DNA of 64,000 nt from Kaistia sp. 32K (GCF_016629525.1 NZ_AP024269.1:4613501-4677500), one strand, 5' to 3'; shown: positions 31,357-39,642, counted from the stretch's first letter. A program made the numbers and translations. The notes: generated by a model not told the origin, from the letters alone.

Positions 31357-32931
31357 GTGAGCCACGTTTCGTTGCTGCAAGAGTCCCGCCGGCAGACACT
31401 GCCGGTCGTTCGTCAAGTGACGCTCGCCCTGGTCGTGGCCTGGGTGGCTCTGGTAGCCGGCCTGGGTTGGTGGCTGTCGCAGAGAGCGCTGACCGCGGAA
31501 TTGGGCAATTTGGCAGCCAGCGCCGAATACGAGGCCACGACCACGGCGCGCGTCGTGGACCGGCTGTTCACCCAGATGGTCAGCGTCGCCAACATGGTGG
31601 CGCGGCAAGGACAGGTCATTCAGCTTGCGAGCCGCTACCACACCGATCCGCCCGGCGCCGCCGCGCTCACGCGGGAACAGCGCGCGTCGCAGTTCACGAG
31701 CGACCCGCTGGTGCGCAAGGTCGGTGATTACATGGACGCGCTGTCGAGCGACCTGGGCTACGCGCGTATCTATATGAACAATGCCTCGTATGACACCGTG
31801 ACCGCCAGCAACTGGGCCGAGCCCGACAGTATCGTCGGAATGATCTACGACGGCCGGAGCTACCTGACCGACGCGCTGCGCACCGGCAACGGCCACTTGT
31901 TCGGTATTGCCCGCCTGAACAGGACCGCGGCCTATTTCGTCAGTAGTCGGATCGAAGATGCGAGCGACGTGGCGCTGGGCGCCGTCACGGTGAAGTTCGA
32001 CGCGCCGGACATGGCGCTCTATCTGGCAGGGCGGCATATAGCGTTGATCGTGGACGGTCAGGGGCGCGTGACCACCACGTCGTCCGAATCCTTCATGCTC
32101 CGCAACGTGGCGGCGCTTCTGCCGCCTGGGACGGTGCAGCCGCCTTCCGGCGACGAAGATCCCGGCAAGCCCATGGATGTGAGCGCCGTGCCCGGGTCCG
32201 GCCAATCCGACCAGTGGCTCATCGAAGGCAGGCCCTATCTGCTGCAGCTTCAGCCCTTGCCAGGAACGCAATACCGGCTACTCACGCTTGCCTCGCTCGA
32301 CCACCTGCCGGCGATGCGCCGCCAGCATGCCTTGATCGCCGGGCTGGTGGCGGCATTCGGCCTGGTCCTCATTTTCCTCTCCAGTCGCGTGGCAGGGCAG
32401 GTTGTGTTGCGTCACCAGGATGAACGGTATGCGGCCAATTATGATGTATTGACCGGCCTTCCGAACCGACGCGCGATCCTGGCCGAGCTGGATCGGTTGT
32501 TTGCGCTCGCGAAGCGGAACAAGGCTTGGGTTTTGGTCGCGTTCATCGACCTCGATGAGTTCAAGACGATCAACGACACCCATGGCCACGAGGTCGGCGA
32601 CGAATTTCTGGTTGAGGTCGGCCGGCGGATGTCAGCCGGTCTGCGCACGGGCGACCTGCTGGGCCGGTTCGGCGGCGACGAATTCGTGGTGATCGGGTTG
32701 GCGGCCCCGTCCGGGCCAGAAGGCCCGGACCGGATCGCCGAAGCGATGCGCAACCGGCTGATGCCGCTATTGAGGGGCACCTATACGTTCGCGGAGTGTA
32801 GTTTCGACTATTCCGGCGGAAGCTTCGGCGCAGTCAGCGTGGACCCTTTCGTCAGCTCGGCGCAAGCGGTGCTCAGGGACGCGGATCGGCTGATGTATGC
32901 CGACAAGCTGGCGCGCCGAACAACCGCATAG
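31357..32931 (+). CDS. Membrane diguanylate cyclase with periplasmic sensor domain
   Basis: A 524-residue GGDEF protein making cyclic di-GMP from two GTP. Transmembrane helix 1 (about 20-42), a periplasmic Cache-like sensor (about 45-320) and transmembrane helix 2 (about 325-347) precede the GGDEF domain. The active site RFGGDEFV is intact, and the inhibitory I-site RxxD (RTGD) sits exactly five residues before it, so product feedback is expected. Substrate-site sequence NYDVLTGLPNRR and FIDLDEFKTINDTHGHEVGD is canonical. It starts at a GTG (31357). Codon use is less GC-biased than in the core genes, and no phosphodiesterase gene is adjacent. Confidence 0.92.
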   Translation: MSHVSLLQESRRQTLPVVRQVTLALVVAWVALVAGLGWWLSQRALTAELGNLAASAEYEATTTARVVDRLFTQMVSVANMVARQGQVIQLASRYHTDPPGAAALTREQRASQFTSDPLVRKVGDYMDALSSDLGYARIYMNNASYDTVTASNWAEPDSIVGMIYDGRSYLTDALRTGNGHLFGIARLNRTAAYFVSSRIEDASDVALGAVTVKFDAPDMALYLAGRHIALIVDGQGRVTTTSSESFMLRNVAALLPPGTVQPPSGDEDPGKPMDVSAVPGSGQSDQWLIEGRPYLLQLQPLPGTQYRLLTLASLDHLPAMRRQHALIAGLVAAFGLVLIFLSSRVAGQVVLRHQDERYAANYDVLTGLPNRRAILAELDRLFALAKRNKAWVLVAFIDLDEFKTINDTHGHEVGDEFLVEVGRRMSAGLRTGDLLGRFGGDEFVVIGLAAPSGPEGPDRIAEAMRNRLMPLLRGTYTFAECSFDYSGGSFGAVSVDPFVSSAQAVLRDADRLMYADKLARRTTA

Positions 32932-32981
32932 CCACAGCCGGCCCTCAACTCGGCGAGAATGTCGTGCTCGCTGGCGAACAG

Positions 32982-33035
32982 CTCAGTGGTACTCGCGATA
33001 GATATGGGCAATGTTCTGGCGCACGGTCGCGACCT
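32982..33035. repeat. 54-bp perfect direct repeat, left copy (truncated EptA-like gene 3' end)
   Basis: The sequence from CTCAGTGGTACTCGCG to CGGTCGCGACCT is identical, base for base, to 34804-34857, where it encodes the last 16 residues and stop of the EptA-like gene (minus strand). Here the same minus-strand frame reads VATVRQNIAHIYREYH-stop, preceded by RWERE, so this is a cut-off gene end. Confidence 0.9.
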
Positions 33036-33056
33036 CCCGCTCCCACCGGGCGCCCC

Positions 33057-33803
33057 TCACCATCGCTTCGGGACAAGATCGCCCGATGCCGAGCAGGCGT
33101 AGAAGCCTGCCGAAGGGCCGAATGCGTGCATCGTCGCCAGGGCGACCGCCGGACGAGCCCCCTCCTCGGGCGAATGGCCGGGTCCGTTCCCCGTCATGTC
33201 GGTGGAGGTCAGTCCGGGGTCCACCGCATTCACCTTGATCCCCTCGCGGTCCAGTTCCTTGGCGAGCTTTACCGTCAGCATGTTCAGCGCCGTCTTCGAA
33301 GCGCAGTATCCGGCAAAGCCGACCGACCAGGTTTCGCTCCGCATGTCCAGGGCATCGCTGAGCGAGCTCAAGCCGCTGCTCATCATGACGATCCGCGCCG
33401 CTTCGGACTTGCGCAGCAGCGGCAGGAAAGCCTGCGTCACCCGGAGGACGCCGAACACGTTGGCCTCGAACATCTGCCGGATCTCGTCGATCGATTCCTC
33501 GGCGACGGAAGGAGGCGGGCTGAACATGACGCCGGCGTTGTTGACCAGCACGTCGAGCTTGCCCGCCTCGCGCTCGACGGTCCCGGCGGCAGCGGCCACG
33601 CTGGCCTCATTCGTAACATCCAGCTGCACGGCGCGAGCGTCGATCCCGGCATTGCGCAGTTCACGCGCCGCGGCGTCGCCACGCTGCAGGTCTCGACATC
33701 CCAGCCAGAGCGAGTGGCCGTTGGCGCCGAGCTGGCGCGCGATGGCGAGGCCAATGCCTTTGTTCGCACCGGTGACAAGCGCGATGAGGGGTGTGTTGGC
33801 CAT
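33057..33803 (-). CDS. Short-chain dehydrogenase/reductase (SDR)
   Basis: A 248-residue classical SDR. The NAD(P)-binding motif TGANKGIG is at about residues 11-18, NNAG at about 88-91, the catalytic Ser in MSSGL and the YxxxK pair in YCASK. The GCRD segment after beta-2 suggests NADP(H) preference. The substrate is unknown. Upstream on the same strand, 54 nt away, is a MarR-type regulator, likely its controller. The gene lies inside the segment bracketed by the 54-bp direct repeat. Confidence 0.92.
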   Translation of the reverse strand: MANTPLIALVTGANKGIGLAIARQLGANGHSLWLGCRDLQRGDAAARELRNAGIDARAVQLDVTNEASVAAAAGTVEREAGKLDVLVNNAGVMFSPPPSVAEESIDEIRQMFEANVFGVLRVTQAFLPLLRKSEAARIVMMSSGLSSLSDALDMRSETWSVGFAGYCASKTALNMLTVKLAKELDREGIKVNAVDPGLTSTDMTGNGPGHSPEEGARPAVALATMHAFGPSAGFYACSASGDLVPKRW

Positions 33804-33857
33804 GCTGAATTTCCTGATCGTTTCGACAGCATGTCCATACTACGATTTTCGTAATGT

Positions 33858-34292
33858 TCAACGATCGTAGTTTGCGATTCTTTCCGTGAGCCGGACAAAT
33901 TCGGCCCGCTCCGCAGGATCGAGCGATTCCAGCATCGCGCGGCAGGCATCGCGATATCCCGCCATATAGCCTGCGACGGCTTCCTTCCCTTTCGGGGTGA
34001 TCGTCAGCGCCACGGTCCGTCGATTCGCCTCGTGCCGCTGTCGCTCCATCATCTCCCTGCGGACCAGCCGGTCGGCCGAGGAAGACATCGTCGTCAGCGC
34101 GACTTGCAGGTTCCGGGCAACATCCCCCAGGCTGCAATCAGGATGCTCGTTGACGAACAGGAGGGCTTGGACGTCGAGGGCGTTGAGCGCGTTTTCCATC
34201 GCCGCCGATGCCTCGGCAACCTTGAAGCGACGAGTGAACCGCTCAAAAGCGAGGCTGAGTTGTCCAATTTGCTCGGGCGTGGGATCTGACAT
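33858..34292 (-). CDS. MarR family transcriptional regulator
   Basis: A 144-residue winged-helix regulator. The MarR core is visible: ALDVQALLFVNEHPDCSLGDVARNL, ALTTMSSSADRLVRREMMERQRHEANRRTVALTITPKG, then a dimerisation helix. It precedes the SDR gene and probably represses it, responding to a small aromatic or oxidant. The start is uncertain: the ATG at 34292 gives normal family length but its AAGGAGG lies only 1 nt away; the ATG at 34331 would add 13 residues. Confidence 0.88.
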   Translation of the reverse strand: MSDPTPEQIGQLSLAFERFTRRFKVAEASAAMENALNALDVQALLFVNEHPDCSLGDVARNLQVALTTMSSSADRLVRREMMERQRHEANRRTVALTITPKGKEAVAGYMAGYRDACRAMLESLDPAERAEFVRLTERIANYDR

Positions 34293-34515
34293 CCCTCCTT
34301 TAAGCAATTCCGCTCGCCAAACGTAAGCCATCACCGAGCGGGCCCCCTCTCCCGTGGAACCTTTCCCGCCCGGGGCGAAGGCAGCGTGGCGTTCGGGCGC
34401 GGTTCGCGGCGGTGCCTTGAATCCTCCTCCAGATTGCGCATTGATGCCTCGCCCATTGGCGACGCTGTCGCACCCGTGCCTTGCCAGCGGCGGAATGAAA
34501 CCGAGGAAACAAACC

Positions 34516-34776
34516 ATGTCGTCAGACAGGCCCCGCCGTCCCCAGGACCCCTTCGCGGCCGCGGAGGCGATGTTCGCCAAGAAGAAGCGGGCACCGGACA
34601 TCAAGTCGAACGCGCTCCCGAACGCCAAGGAGCTTGTCTCGCTCCGGATTGATCGCGACGTGCTTGAGCATTTCCAGGCCGAAGGCCCGGGCTGGCAGGA
34701 TCGAATGAACGAGGCATTGCGCGCCGCGGCGATCGCCGATGGCTTGGAAGCACCATCCACCGACGCCGAATCCTGA
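34516..34776 (+). CDS. BrnA-like / DUF4415 antitoxin-type protein, orphan
   Basis: An 86-residue protein. The C-terminal half, V.LRIDRDVLEHFQAEGPGWQDRMNEALRAA, is the ribbon-helix-helix DNA-binding core of the BrnA/DUF4415 antitoxin family. The N-terminal half is basic (FAKKKRAP.I). GAGGA lies 8 nt before the ATG. No BrnT toxin or other toxin gene lies on either side, so it is an orphan antitoxin or a stand-alone regulator. Confidence 0.78.
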   Translation: MSSDRPRRPQDPFAAAEAMFAKKKRAPDIKSNALPNAKELVSLRIDRDVLEHFQAEGPGWQDRMNEALRAAAIADGLEAPSTDAES

Positions 34777-34803
34777 CCGAAGGCGGGTTGGCGCTCCCGG
34801 TGC

Positions 34804-34857
34804 CTCAGTGGTACTCGCGATAGATATGGGCAATGTTCTGGCGCACGGTCGCGACCT
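34804..34857. repeat. 54-bp perfect direct repeat, right copy (inside the EptA-like gene 3' end)
   Basis: Identical to 32982-33035 in the same orientation. It contains the last 16 codons and the stop of the EptA-like gene. The two copies bracket the SDR, MarR and BrnA-like genes (33036-34803). Confidence 0.92.
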
Positions 34858-36610
34858 GCATCGCTGCTTCCAACAGTTCCTTGCGCCCTAGCGAGGCGGC
34901 CTCGGGATCGACCGGACCGCCGCTTTCATACTGCAGGAAATCGTACCGATCGCAGATCAAGCGCTCCCGCCCCCGGGCCAGCGCCACGGCTGCGCCGTGC
35001 CACGGCCGCCATTCATTCGCGCTGGTGGCGATGGCAATGCGCTCGGCCGGGATCGGCTCGAACAGGCTGCGTCCCGTATAGGCGAGACCGCCCGACAGCG
35101 TCGCGCCCAGGAGATGCGCGAGCGTCGGTGCGATATCGACATTGGCGATCAGGCGATCGACATTTCCATGCAACGCCTCGGTCATCGGCGCCGGCAGGTC
35201 GCGCGGCGGCTTCAGCAGGAACAGAGGCCGCAATACCCAGTCGCTGAAATTCTCCTGGCGGGGAATGGTCGCGCGCGGCAGATCCTGGCGCCCTGGAAGC
35301 TCGCCATGATCGCCGACCGACACGATCAGCGCGTCGTCATATCGCCCCGCCCGCTTGAGCGCTTCGAACAGGCGATGATGCGCCCGCTCCGTGATCGCGA
35401 GCGCTCGGGAGCGCCTGTCCTTCAGGCCGGCGTCGAGGGGAAACTCGCTGTCAGCCTGGAACGGCACATGCAGCGCGTTCAGGAAGACGACCGCGAAGAC
35501 GGGACCATCTTCCCGCTCGATCATCTGCTCGAAGCGGCGCACCGTGAAGGCATCATCGATGCCGAGGTCGTTGATGATCGGCTTCCCGCTCATTTCGGCT
35601 GAGTAGAGCTCGTCGAGAGGCGCAGCCGAGAAGAAGCGGTCGAGGTTCAGCCATTTCAGGACCGACGACATCAGCAGAGCCGTGCGATAGCCCCGAGATT
35701 TGGCCAGATCGAACACGAAGGGCAACCGATGCAATGTCTCGATGCTCTCGTGCGCCCCTGCGCCGGTCAGGATCGAGGGAAAGCTGATCTCGGTGCAGCA
35801 GGAGTTCGTCACGACATTGCCGGGCGCAACCCATTCGTCCGGGCGGCCGCTGAGGGCCAGAATCCTCTCGGCAAGGGACGTGTCCCCCTCGCTCGACGGG
35901 AGGTAATGGCCCGCCGATTCGTTGAGGATCAGAAGGATCGTCCGCGGAAGGGCCGGCGCGGACCGGTCGAGGCTGTAGCCGTTCGAGCGGTCGGCGGCAT
36001 ACAGCGCGTCAGGGGATCGCGCCCCGCCTGATATCTTCGGCTCGTGCAGCAGGAAGGCCAACGCCTCCTGCGGCAGATCCGGCCTCGCCCGCAGCTTTTC
36101 GAGCAGGGTCCAGACGAGCAGAGCCGTGGAAAAGAGCGCCGAGGCCGCCCAGAAGGAAGCGCCGGCGGATCCGGCCAGCCCGGACACAAGCGCCCAGGTC
36201 GCCACGAACAGAACGGTCGTCGCCAGCACGAAGTCGGCCGGGAGAAAGGCGCGAAGATAGGTGGAGGCGAGAACGGGGACCGAGAAGCCGGCGCTTGCAA
36301 ACGGGATCTGGCGCCAGACCGTCAGCGGCGCCGCGCCCAGATACCGCCGGCAACAGAGATCAATCGAGACGGCGACGGCGAGCGAAGCGGCACCCAGCGT
36401 GACCAGCAGGCCCTGCGCCAGCATCGACGGAAGATTGGCCGTGACGCCGAGCCACATGCAGAACAGGCTCGCGACGACCAGCGGCCAGCCGAGCTTTTCA
36501 GCGCGCAGGCGAACCCGGCGGTGATACGAACGCAGATAGCGTCGACGGAGACGATACAGGACGGAGGCCAGAGCCAGGACCACGGCTATCGTACTGAACG
36601 CGTTACCCAT
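34805..36610 (-). CDS. Sulfatase-superfamily phosphoethanolamine transferase-like membrane protein
   Basis: A 601-residue protein with several N-terminal transmembrane helices (about residues 1-185) and a C-terminal alkaline phosphatase/sulfatase-fold domain. The catalytic features resemble EptA-type enzymes: NESAG (metal-binding Glu), SCCTEISFPS (nucleophile Thr aligning with the CGT of EptA), ALHVP (His) and SVGDHGE (Asp-His). It may add phosphoethanolamine or a similar headgroup to a lipid or glycan in the periplasm; the acceptor is unknown. Its last 54 nt are duplicated at 32982-33035. The upstream gap contains no partner. Confidence 0.82.
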   Translation of the reverse strand: MGNAFSTIAVVLALASVLYRLRRRYLRSYHRRVRLRAEKLGWPLVVASLFCMWLGVTANLPSMLAQGLLVTLGAASLAVAVSIDLCCRRYLGAAPLTVWRQIPFASAGFSVPVLASTYLRAFLPADFVLATTVLFVATWALVSGLAGSAGASFWAASALFSTALLVWTLLEKLRARPDLPQEALAFLLHEPKISGGARSPDALYAADRSNGYSLDRSAPALPRTILLILNESAGHYLPSSEGDTSLAERILALSGRPDEWVAPGNVVTNSCCTEISFPSILTGAGAHESIETLHRLPFVFDLAKSRGYRTALLMSSVLKWLNLDRFFSAAPLDELYSAEMSGKPIINDLGIDDAFTVRRFEQMIEREDGPVFAVVFLNALHVPFQADSEFPLDAGLKDRRSRALAITERAHHRLFEALKRAGRYDDALIVSVGDHGELPGRQDLPRATIPRQENFSDWVLRPLFLLKPPRDLPAPMTEALHGNVDRLIANVDIAPTLAHLLGATLSGGLAYTGRSLFEPIPAERIAIATSANEWRPWHGAAVALARGRERLICDRYDFLQYESGGPVDPEAASLGRKELLEAAMQVATVRQNIAHIYREYH

Positions 36611-37049
36611 TTCGAAGAAGGTCTCATGGCCGGGTACTCGCGCCCGCGAACGCCCGTAGCAGCGTCAGGCTAGTACAACGATGCGCCGACCTAAGCCAAC
36701 CTGAAAGCAGTACTCCACAGCTTCGCAACCGACGCCATCGCCAGCGACTACGCTCATGCGATGGGATACGAAATGCGCGGCCGGTCCGGCTAGGCGGCGA
36801 AGGAAATGCGCGCGAGTTTTCCCCGTCGCGCAACCTTTCCGCGCCGGCGGATTCCACGGCTAACTTACGGAAATAGCTGGCAATAATCCGTTACAAATTT
36901 AACCTGCCAGACATACGATATCGATTGCCGGCAAAGCGTCCTGCTGCAAAATCAGCGCATCGGCGGCGGTTGAAAAGCGAACCAAACCCCGTGGTTCCAC
37001 CGCTCCGAACTTTGTGTCGATCCCCCCGTATCGACCAGGAGAGAACCCC
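36611..37049. other. Intergenic region upstream of the DUF1344 gene
   Basis: This 439-nt gap between divergent genes is AT-richer than its surroundings in its right half (about 36870-36960). No domain-bearing open frame, repeat or terminator is recognised. It presumably holds the promoters of the EptA-like and DUF1344 genes. Confidence 0.4.
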
Positions 37050-37304
37050 ATGCGCACCCTCATCCTTGCCGCGGTTTCCGTCACCTTCCTCGCCTCCGGC
37101 TCGGCCGCCTTCGCGGTCGAGCAGACCGAAGGCAACGTCACCAGCGTCAACGCCACCACCGGCACGCTGACCCTGCAGGGCGGCGCGACCTATCATTTCG
37201 CCAATGGCAGGCAGCTTCTCGGCATCGTCCCCGGCGAGCTCGTCGGCGTGGCGCATCAGGGCAATGAAGGCATCGGCGCGTACAATCCCGACCCCGCCGA
37301 ATGA
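37050..37304 (+). CDS. DUF1344 small periplasmic protein
   Basis: An 84-residue protein with a signal peptide (about 1-22, cleavage near AFA-VE) and a mature DUF1344-like beta domain: EGNVTSVNATTGTLTL..G..Y.F. Members are common small envelope proteins of Hyphomicrobiales with no known function. AGGAGA lies about 7 nt before the ATG, and a strong terminator follows at 37343, so it is monocistronic. Confidence 0.85.
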   Translation: MRTLILAAVSVTFLASGSAAFAVEQTEGNVTSVNATTGTLTLQGGATYHFANGRQLLGIVPGELVGVAHQGNEGIGAYNPDPAE

Positions 37305-37342
37305 ACCCATCCGATCGGTCATCCGTCCGACCGACCTGTCCC

Positions 37343-37373
37343 GACGCCCGTCCCCTGCGGGCGTCGTTTTTTT
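37343..37373 (+). terminator. Rho-independent terminator of the DUF1344 gene
   Basis: An 8-bp perfect stem (GACGCCCG / CGGGCGTC) is followed by G and seven T residues, 39 nt after the stop codon. Confidence 0.92.
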
Positions 37374-37518
37374 GAACAGCACAAACGCCCGGAACCACAT
37401 GCGCGGCTCGCCCGTTGTACAATCGGCGGCTCGTCTTGCCCGATCGCCTCGCCCCCGAAACTGAACGGTAGTTCACGCGCTGAGCCAGGCTCGAAGCGCA
37501 AATTGAGGCATCCCGAAC

Positions 37519-37770
37519 ATGGCCACGACGAGTTCCTCTGCGCGGGTGAGCTTCAAACATCCCTTTCAACTGCCGGGAATGGATCGTCCCTATCCTGCCG
37601 GCAGCTATGAAGTTGAGACGGACCTGGAGACCCTGGATACCGTTTCGACGGTCATCTATCACCGCGTCGCGACCCGGATCTTGTTGACCAGACCGGGCAT
37701 CACCGAAGCGCTGACGATCGACCCCAAGGACCTTGAGGCCGCGCTGCTTCAGGACGTATCCGCCGCGTGA
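37519..37770 (+). CDS. Conserved small protein, unknown function
   Basis: An 83-residue soluble protein of a small family seen in Hyphomicrobiales, recognisable by the FKHPFQLPGMDRPYPAGSYEVETD segment, a short beta-rich core and an acidic C-terminus (IDPKDLEAALLQD). The function is unknown. GAGG lies 9 nt before the ATG. No operon partner is evident. Confidence 0.75.
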   Translation: MATTSSSARVSFKHPFQLPGMDRPYPAGSYEVETDLETLDTVSTVIYHRVATRILLTRPGITEALTIDPKDLEAALLQDVSAA

Positions 37771-37930
37771 TATGGCGCAAGACAGCCCATCAATCGGAGT
37801 GCAATTTGCGACAGGGTGGCGCAGGCCATCAACTTAAGTTGGGGAGACATCGCGGCGCCGTGTCCTCATATTCCGTTACGGAAGCAGCGGGCAGAACCGT
37901 TGCAGAACGAAACAAAGTCAGGCGTCCCCC

Positions 37931-38137
37931 ATGTTGATGATGACTGAACTTCTGATCTGCGAGGTGATGATGGCCGTCGAAAACGACGAGCCGGTGAACA
38001 TCGATGTGGCCGCGCAACGATGTCGGAGCCATCTGCCCGAGCACCCTGAATCCGACCAGAGATTGAGGGACAGGCTTCACTACCTGGCAGTCGAATACGG
38101 CGCCGACGTCGTGACCAGGAGGGCCAGGGCGAACTAA
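37931..38137 (+). CDS. Hypothetical small protein
   Basis: A 68-residue open frame with a balanced composition, LLICEVMMAVENDEPVNIDVAAQRC...YPES-like HPESDQRL...LAVEYGADVV, resembling a short all-helical regulatory protein. I cannot assign a family. The start is uncertain (ATG at 37931 or 37943) and the ribosome binding site is weak, so this remains tentative. Confidence 0.45.
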   Translation: MLMMTELLICEVMMAVENDEPVNIDVAAQRCRSHLPEHPESDQRLRDRLHYLAVEYGADVVTRRARAN

Positions 38138-38542
38138 CCGCCTGCCCTTGCTCTCCAGACCACGCGCTACCCCCTTGGACCGTCGTCCTGGGCGCAGCCC
38201 TACTTGATGATGCGGCGTGGCCGTCCCGATCTGCGCCGTCAAACAGGGCCGGATAACGGCGAGCCGGATATTCGCAGCGCCCCACCAAAGCCCAGTGCAC
38301 AAGACGCAATCCGGACGCTGCCCCACAGGCGCGGATCCACCTTGCCTGCATGACATTTTGAGCTTCGCTTCCTGGCGCCCCGATGCCGGGTTTCGAGCCT
38401 TGCCTGCGACTTGGTCAACTTCATAGTGTGTTTTGATGGGGCGCCGCGATTCGGTTGTCGACGGTCAATGGCTGTCGATAGGCCGATTCGAGGCGTGACC
38501 TCCGGACTGCCAGCCGCTTTTCGTCAGGCGAGAAGAAGAACA
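38138..38542. other. Intergenic region before the crcB pair
   Basis: This 405-nt stretch has only weak open frames (for example 38217-38426, Cys/Ser/Pro-rich and without a ribosome binding site). I looked for a fluoride (crcB-motif) riboswitch before the Fluc genes and did not find its conserved GATG / CTGATGA-type segments. Confidence 0.45.
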
Positions 38543-38932
38543 ATGACACCTATGGACGTGATGTGGGTGGGACTGGGCGGCGGCGCGGGGTCGCTGCTGC
38601 GCTGGTTCATCGGCAAGGTCGTCGGCGAGCGCTATCACGGCAGCTTTCCGCTCGGCACCTTCCTGATCAACATCAGCGGCGCCTTCGTGATTGGCTATCT
38701 GTCGATCCTGTTTTCGGTCGATTGGCGCGACCGCTTCGGCAACGGCCTGAATGCCGGAATCCTGACCGGAATCCTCGGCGGCTACACCACCTTCAGCAGC
38801 ATGCAGCTGGACGCGGCCAAGCTGAGCGGGGCGGGTCGCCGGTTCTACGCCTATGCCTATCTGCTGGGATCCGTCGCCGCCGGCCTGATCGCCGCGGCCG
38901 GCGGCGCCGGGCTCGCAAGGCTGCAGGGTTGA
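38543..38932 (+). CDS. crcB: Fluoride efflux channel CrcB/Fluc, subunit 1
   Basis: A 129-residue four-helix membrane protein of the CrcB/Fluc family that exports fluoride. Signature residues include GGGAGSLLRWFIG, the polar-track asparagine in GTFLINISGAF, and the central GGYTTFSS (TTFSS, containing the sodium-site break). It is followed 10 nt later by a second, divergent CrcB homologue; such pairs form heterodimeric channels. The ATG at 38543 follows a purine-rich AGAAGAAGA stretch. Confidence 0.9.
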   Translation: MTPMDVMWVGLGGGAGSLLRWFIGKVVGERYHGSFPLGTFLINISGAFVIGYLSILFSVDWRDRFGNGLNAGILTGILGGYTTFSSMQLDAAKLSGAGRRFYAYAYLLGSVAAGLIAAAGGAGLARLQG

Positions 38933-38942
38933 GGGGCGCGTC

Positions 38943-39362
38943 ATGATCAACGCAATCGTCCTGGTCTTCGTCGGCGGCGCCCTCGGCGCCATGGTCCGTG
39001 AATTCCTGATGCTGGGGGTGCCCGATCTTTCCGACGGGTTCCCGACCTCGATCCTCGCGGCCAACGTCGTCGCGGCGTTTCTGCTCGGCCTGGTGACCGG
39101 CCTTCACAATCGCAAGTCCGTATCGGACGACGTCAATACGCTGGTCGCCACCGGCATCATGGGCGGATTGTCGACCTTCTCCAGCTTCGTCTACGGGTCC
39201 TACGTACTGATGTCCGAAACGACGTCAGGCGCGGTCGTCGCCGTTCTCTATCTCGTGGTCAGCCTCGTGGCCGGCTACGCGGCCGTGGAGGCCGGGCTGA
39301 AGCTCGGCGGACCGCGCCGCTCGGAGGAAGTCCGCCCGCCGGGACGCGCCGGAGGACAATAG
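38943..39362 (+). CDS. crcB: Fluoride efflux channel CrcB/Fluc, subunit 2
   Basis: A 139-residue second CrcB homologue with the same fold: GGALGAMVREF, the asparagine in ILAANVVAAF, and GGLSTFSSFVYGS. It differs from subunit 1 throughout and has an Arg/Gly/Pro-rich C-terminal tail. Positively charged residues are distributed differently in the two proteins, as expected when a pair inserts in opposite topologies. It is co-transcribed with the first. Confidence 0.9.
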   Translation: MINAIVLVFVGGALGAMVREFLMLGVPDLSDGFPTSILAANVVAAFLLGLVTGLHNRKSVSDDVNTLVATGIMGGLSTFSSFVYGSYVLMSETTSGAVVAVLYLVVSLVAGYAAVEAGLKLGGPRRSEEVRPPGRAGGQ

Positions 39363-39438
39363 CGAGCCTGAGGCACGAGGCCGCCGGCAATATCGGGGGC
39401 CCCGCCGCCCGATCGGGCCGGGCGGCTGGAGGATGGCT

Positions 39439-39642
39439 TCAGAGTTCCGAAGCGATCTTCTCCGGCGGCATGTTTTCGCCGGCGATCTCGCTCTGGCTCT
39501 TGGGCGGCTGCGGCTGCCGCGACTTCAGGTTTTCGATCGCCTGCTGCCAGTGGCTGGCGGCGCGGCCTTCGGGGCTACCCTCGGCAAGCCACAGCCGATG
39601 GGCCTCGTCGGCGATTTCCTGTTCGGTGAAGGGATGGGACAT
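39439..39642 (-). CDS. DUF2934 domain-containing protein
   Basis: A 67-residue small protein carrying the DUF2934 helix: FTEQEIADEAHRLWLAEGSPEGRA..HW..A. The family is widespread in Hyphomicrobiales, often associated with stress-response loci, and its function is unknown. The minus-strand frame is open far upstream, but the ATG at 39642 matches the family start and has GGAG 7 nt upstream. Divergent from the phosphatase gene. Confidence 0.85.
   Translation of the reverse strand: MSHPFTEQEIADEAHRLWLAEGSPEGRAASHWQQAIENLKSRQPQPPKSQSEIAGENMPPEKIASEL

Noticed and set aside
38217-38426. 69-codon open frame upstream of crcB
   Set aside because: No ribosome binding site, Cys/Ser/Pro-rich shadow-like composition and no family.
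38138-38545. Fluoride riboswitch before the crcB pair
   Set aside because: The conserved crcB-motif segments and pseudoknot partners could not be located by eye.
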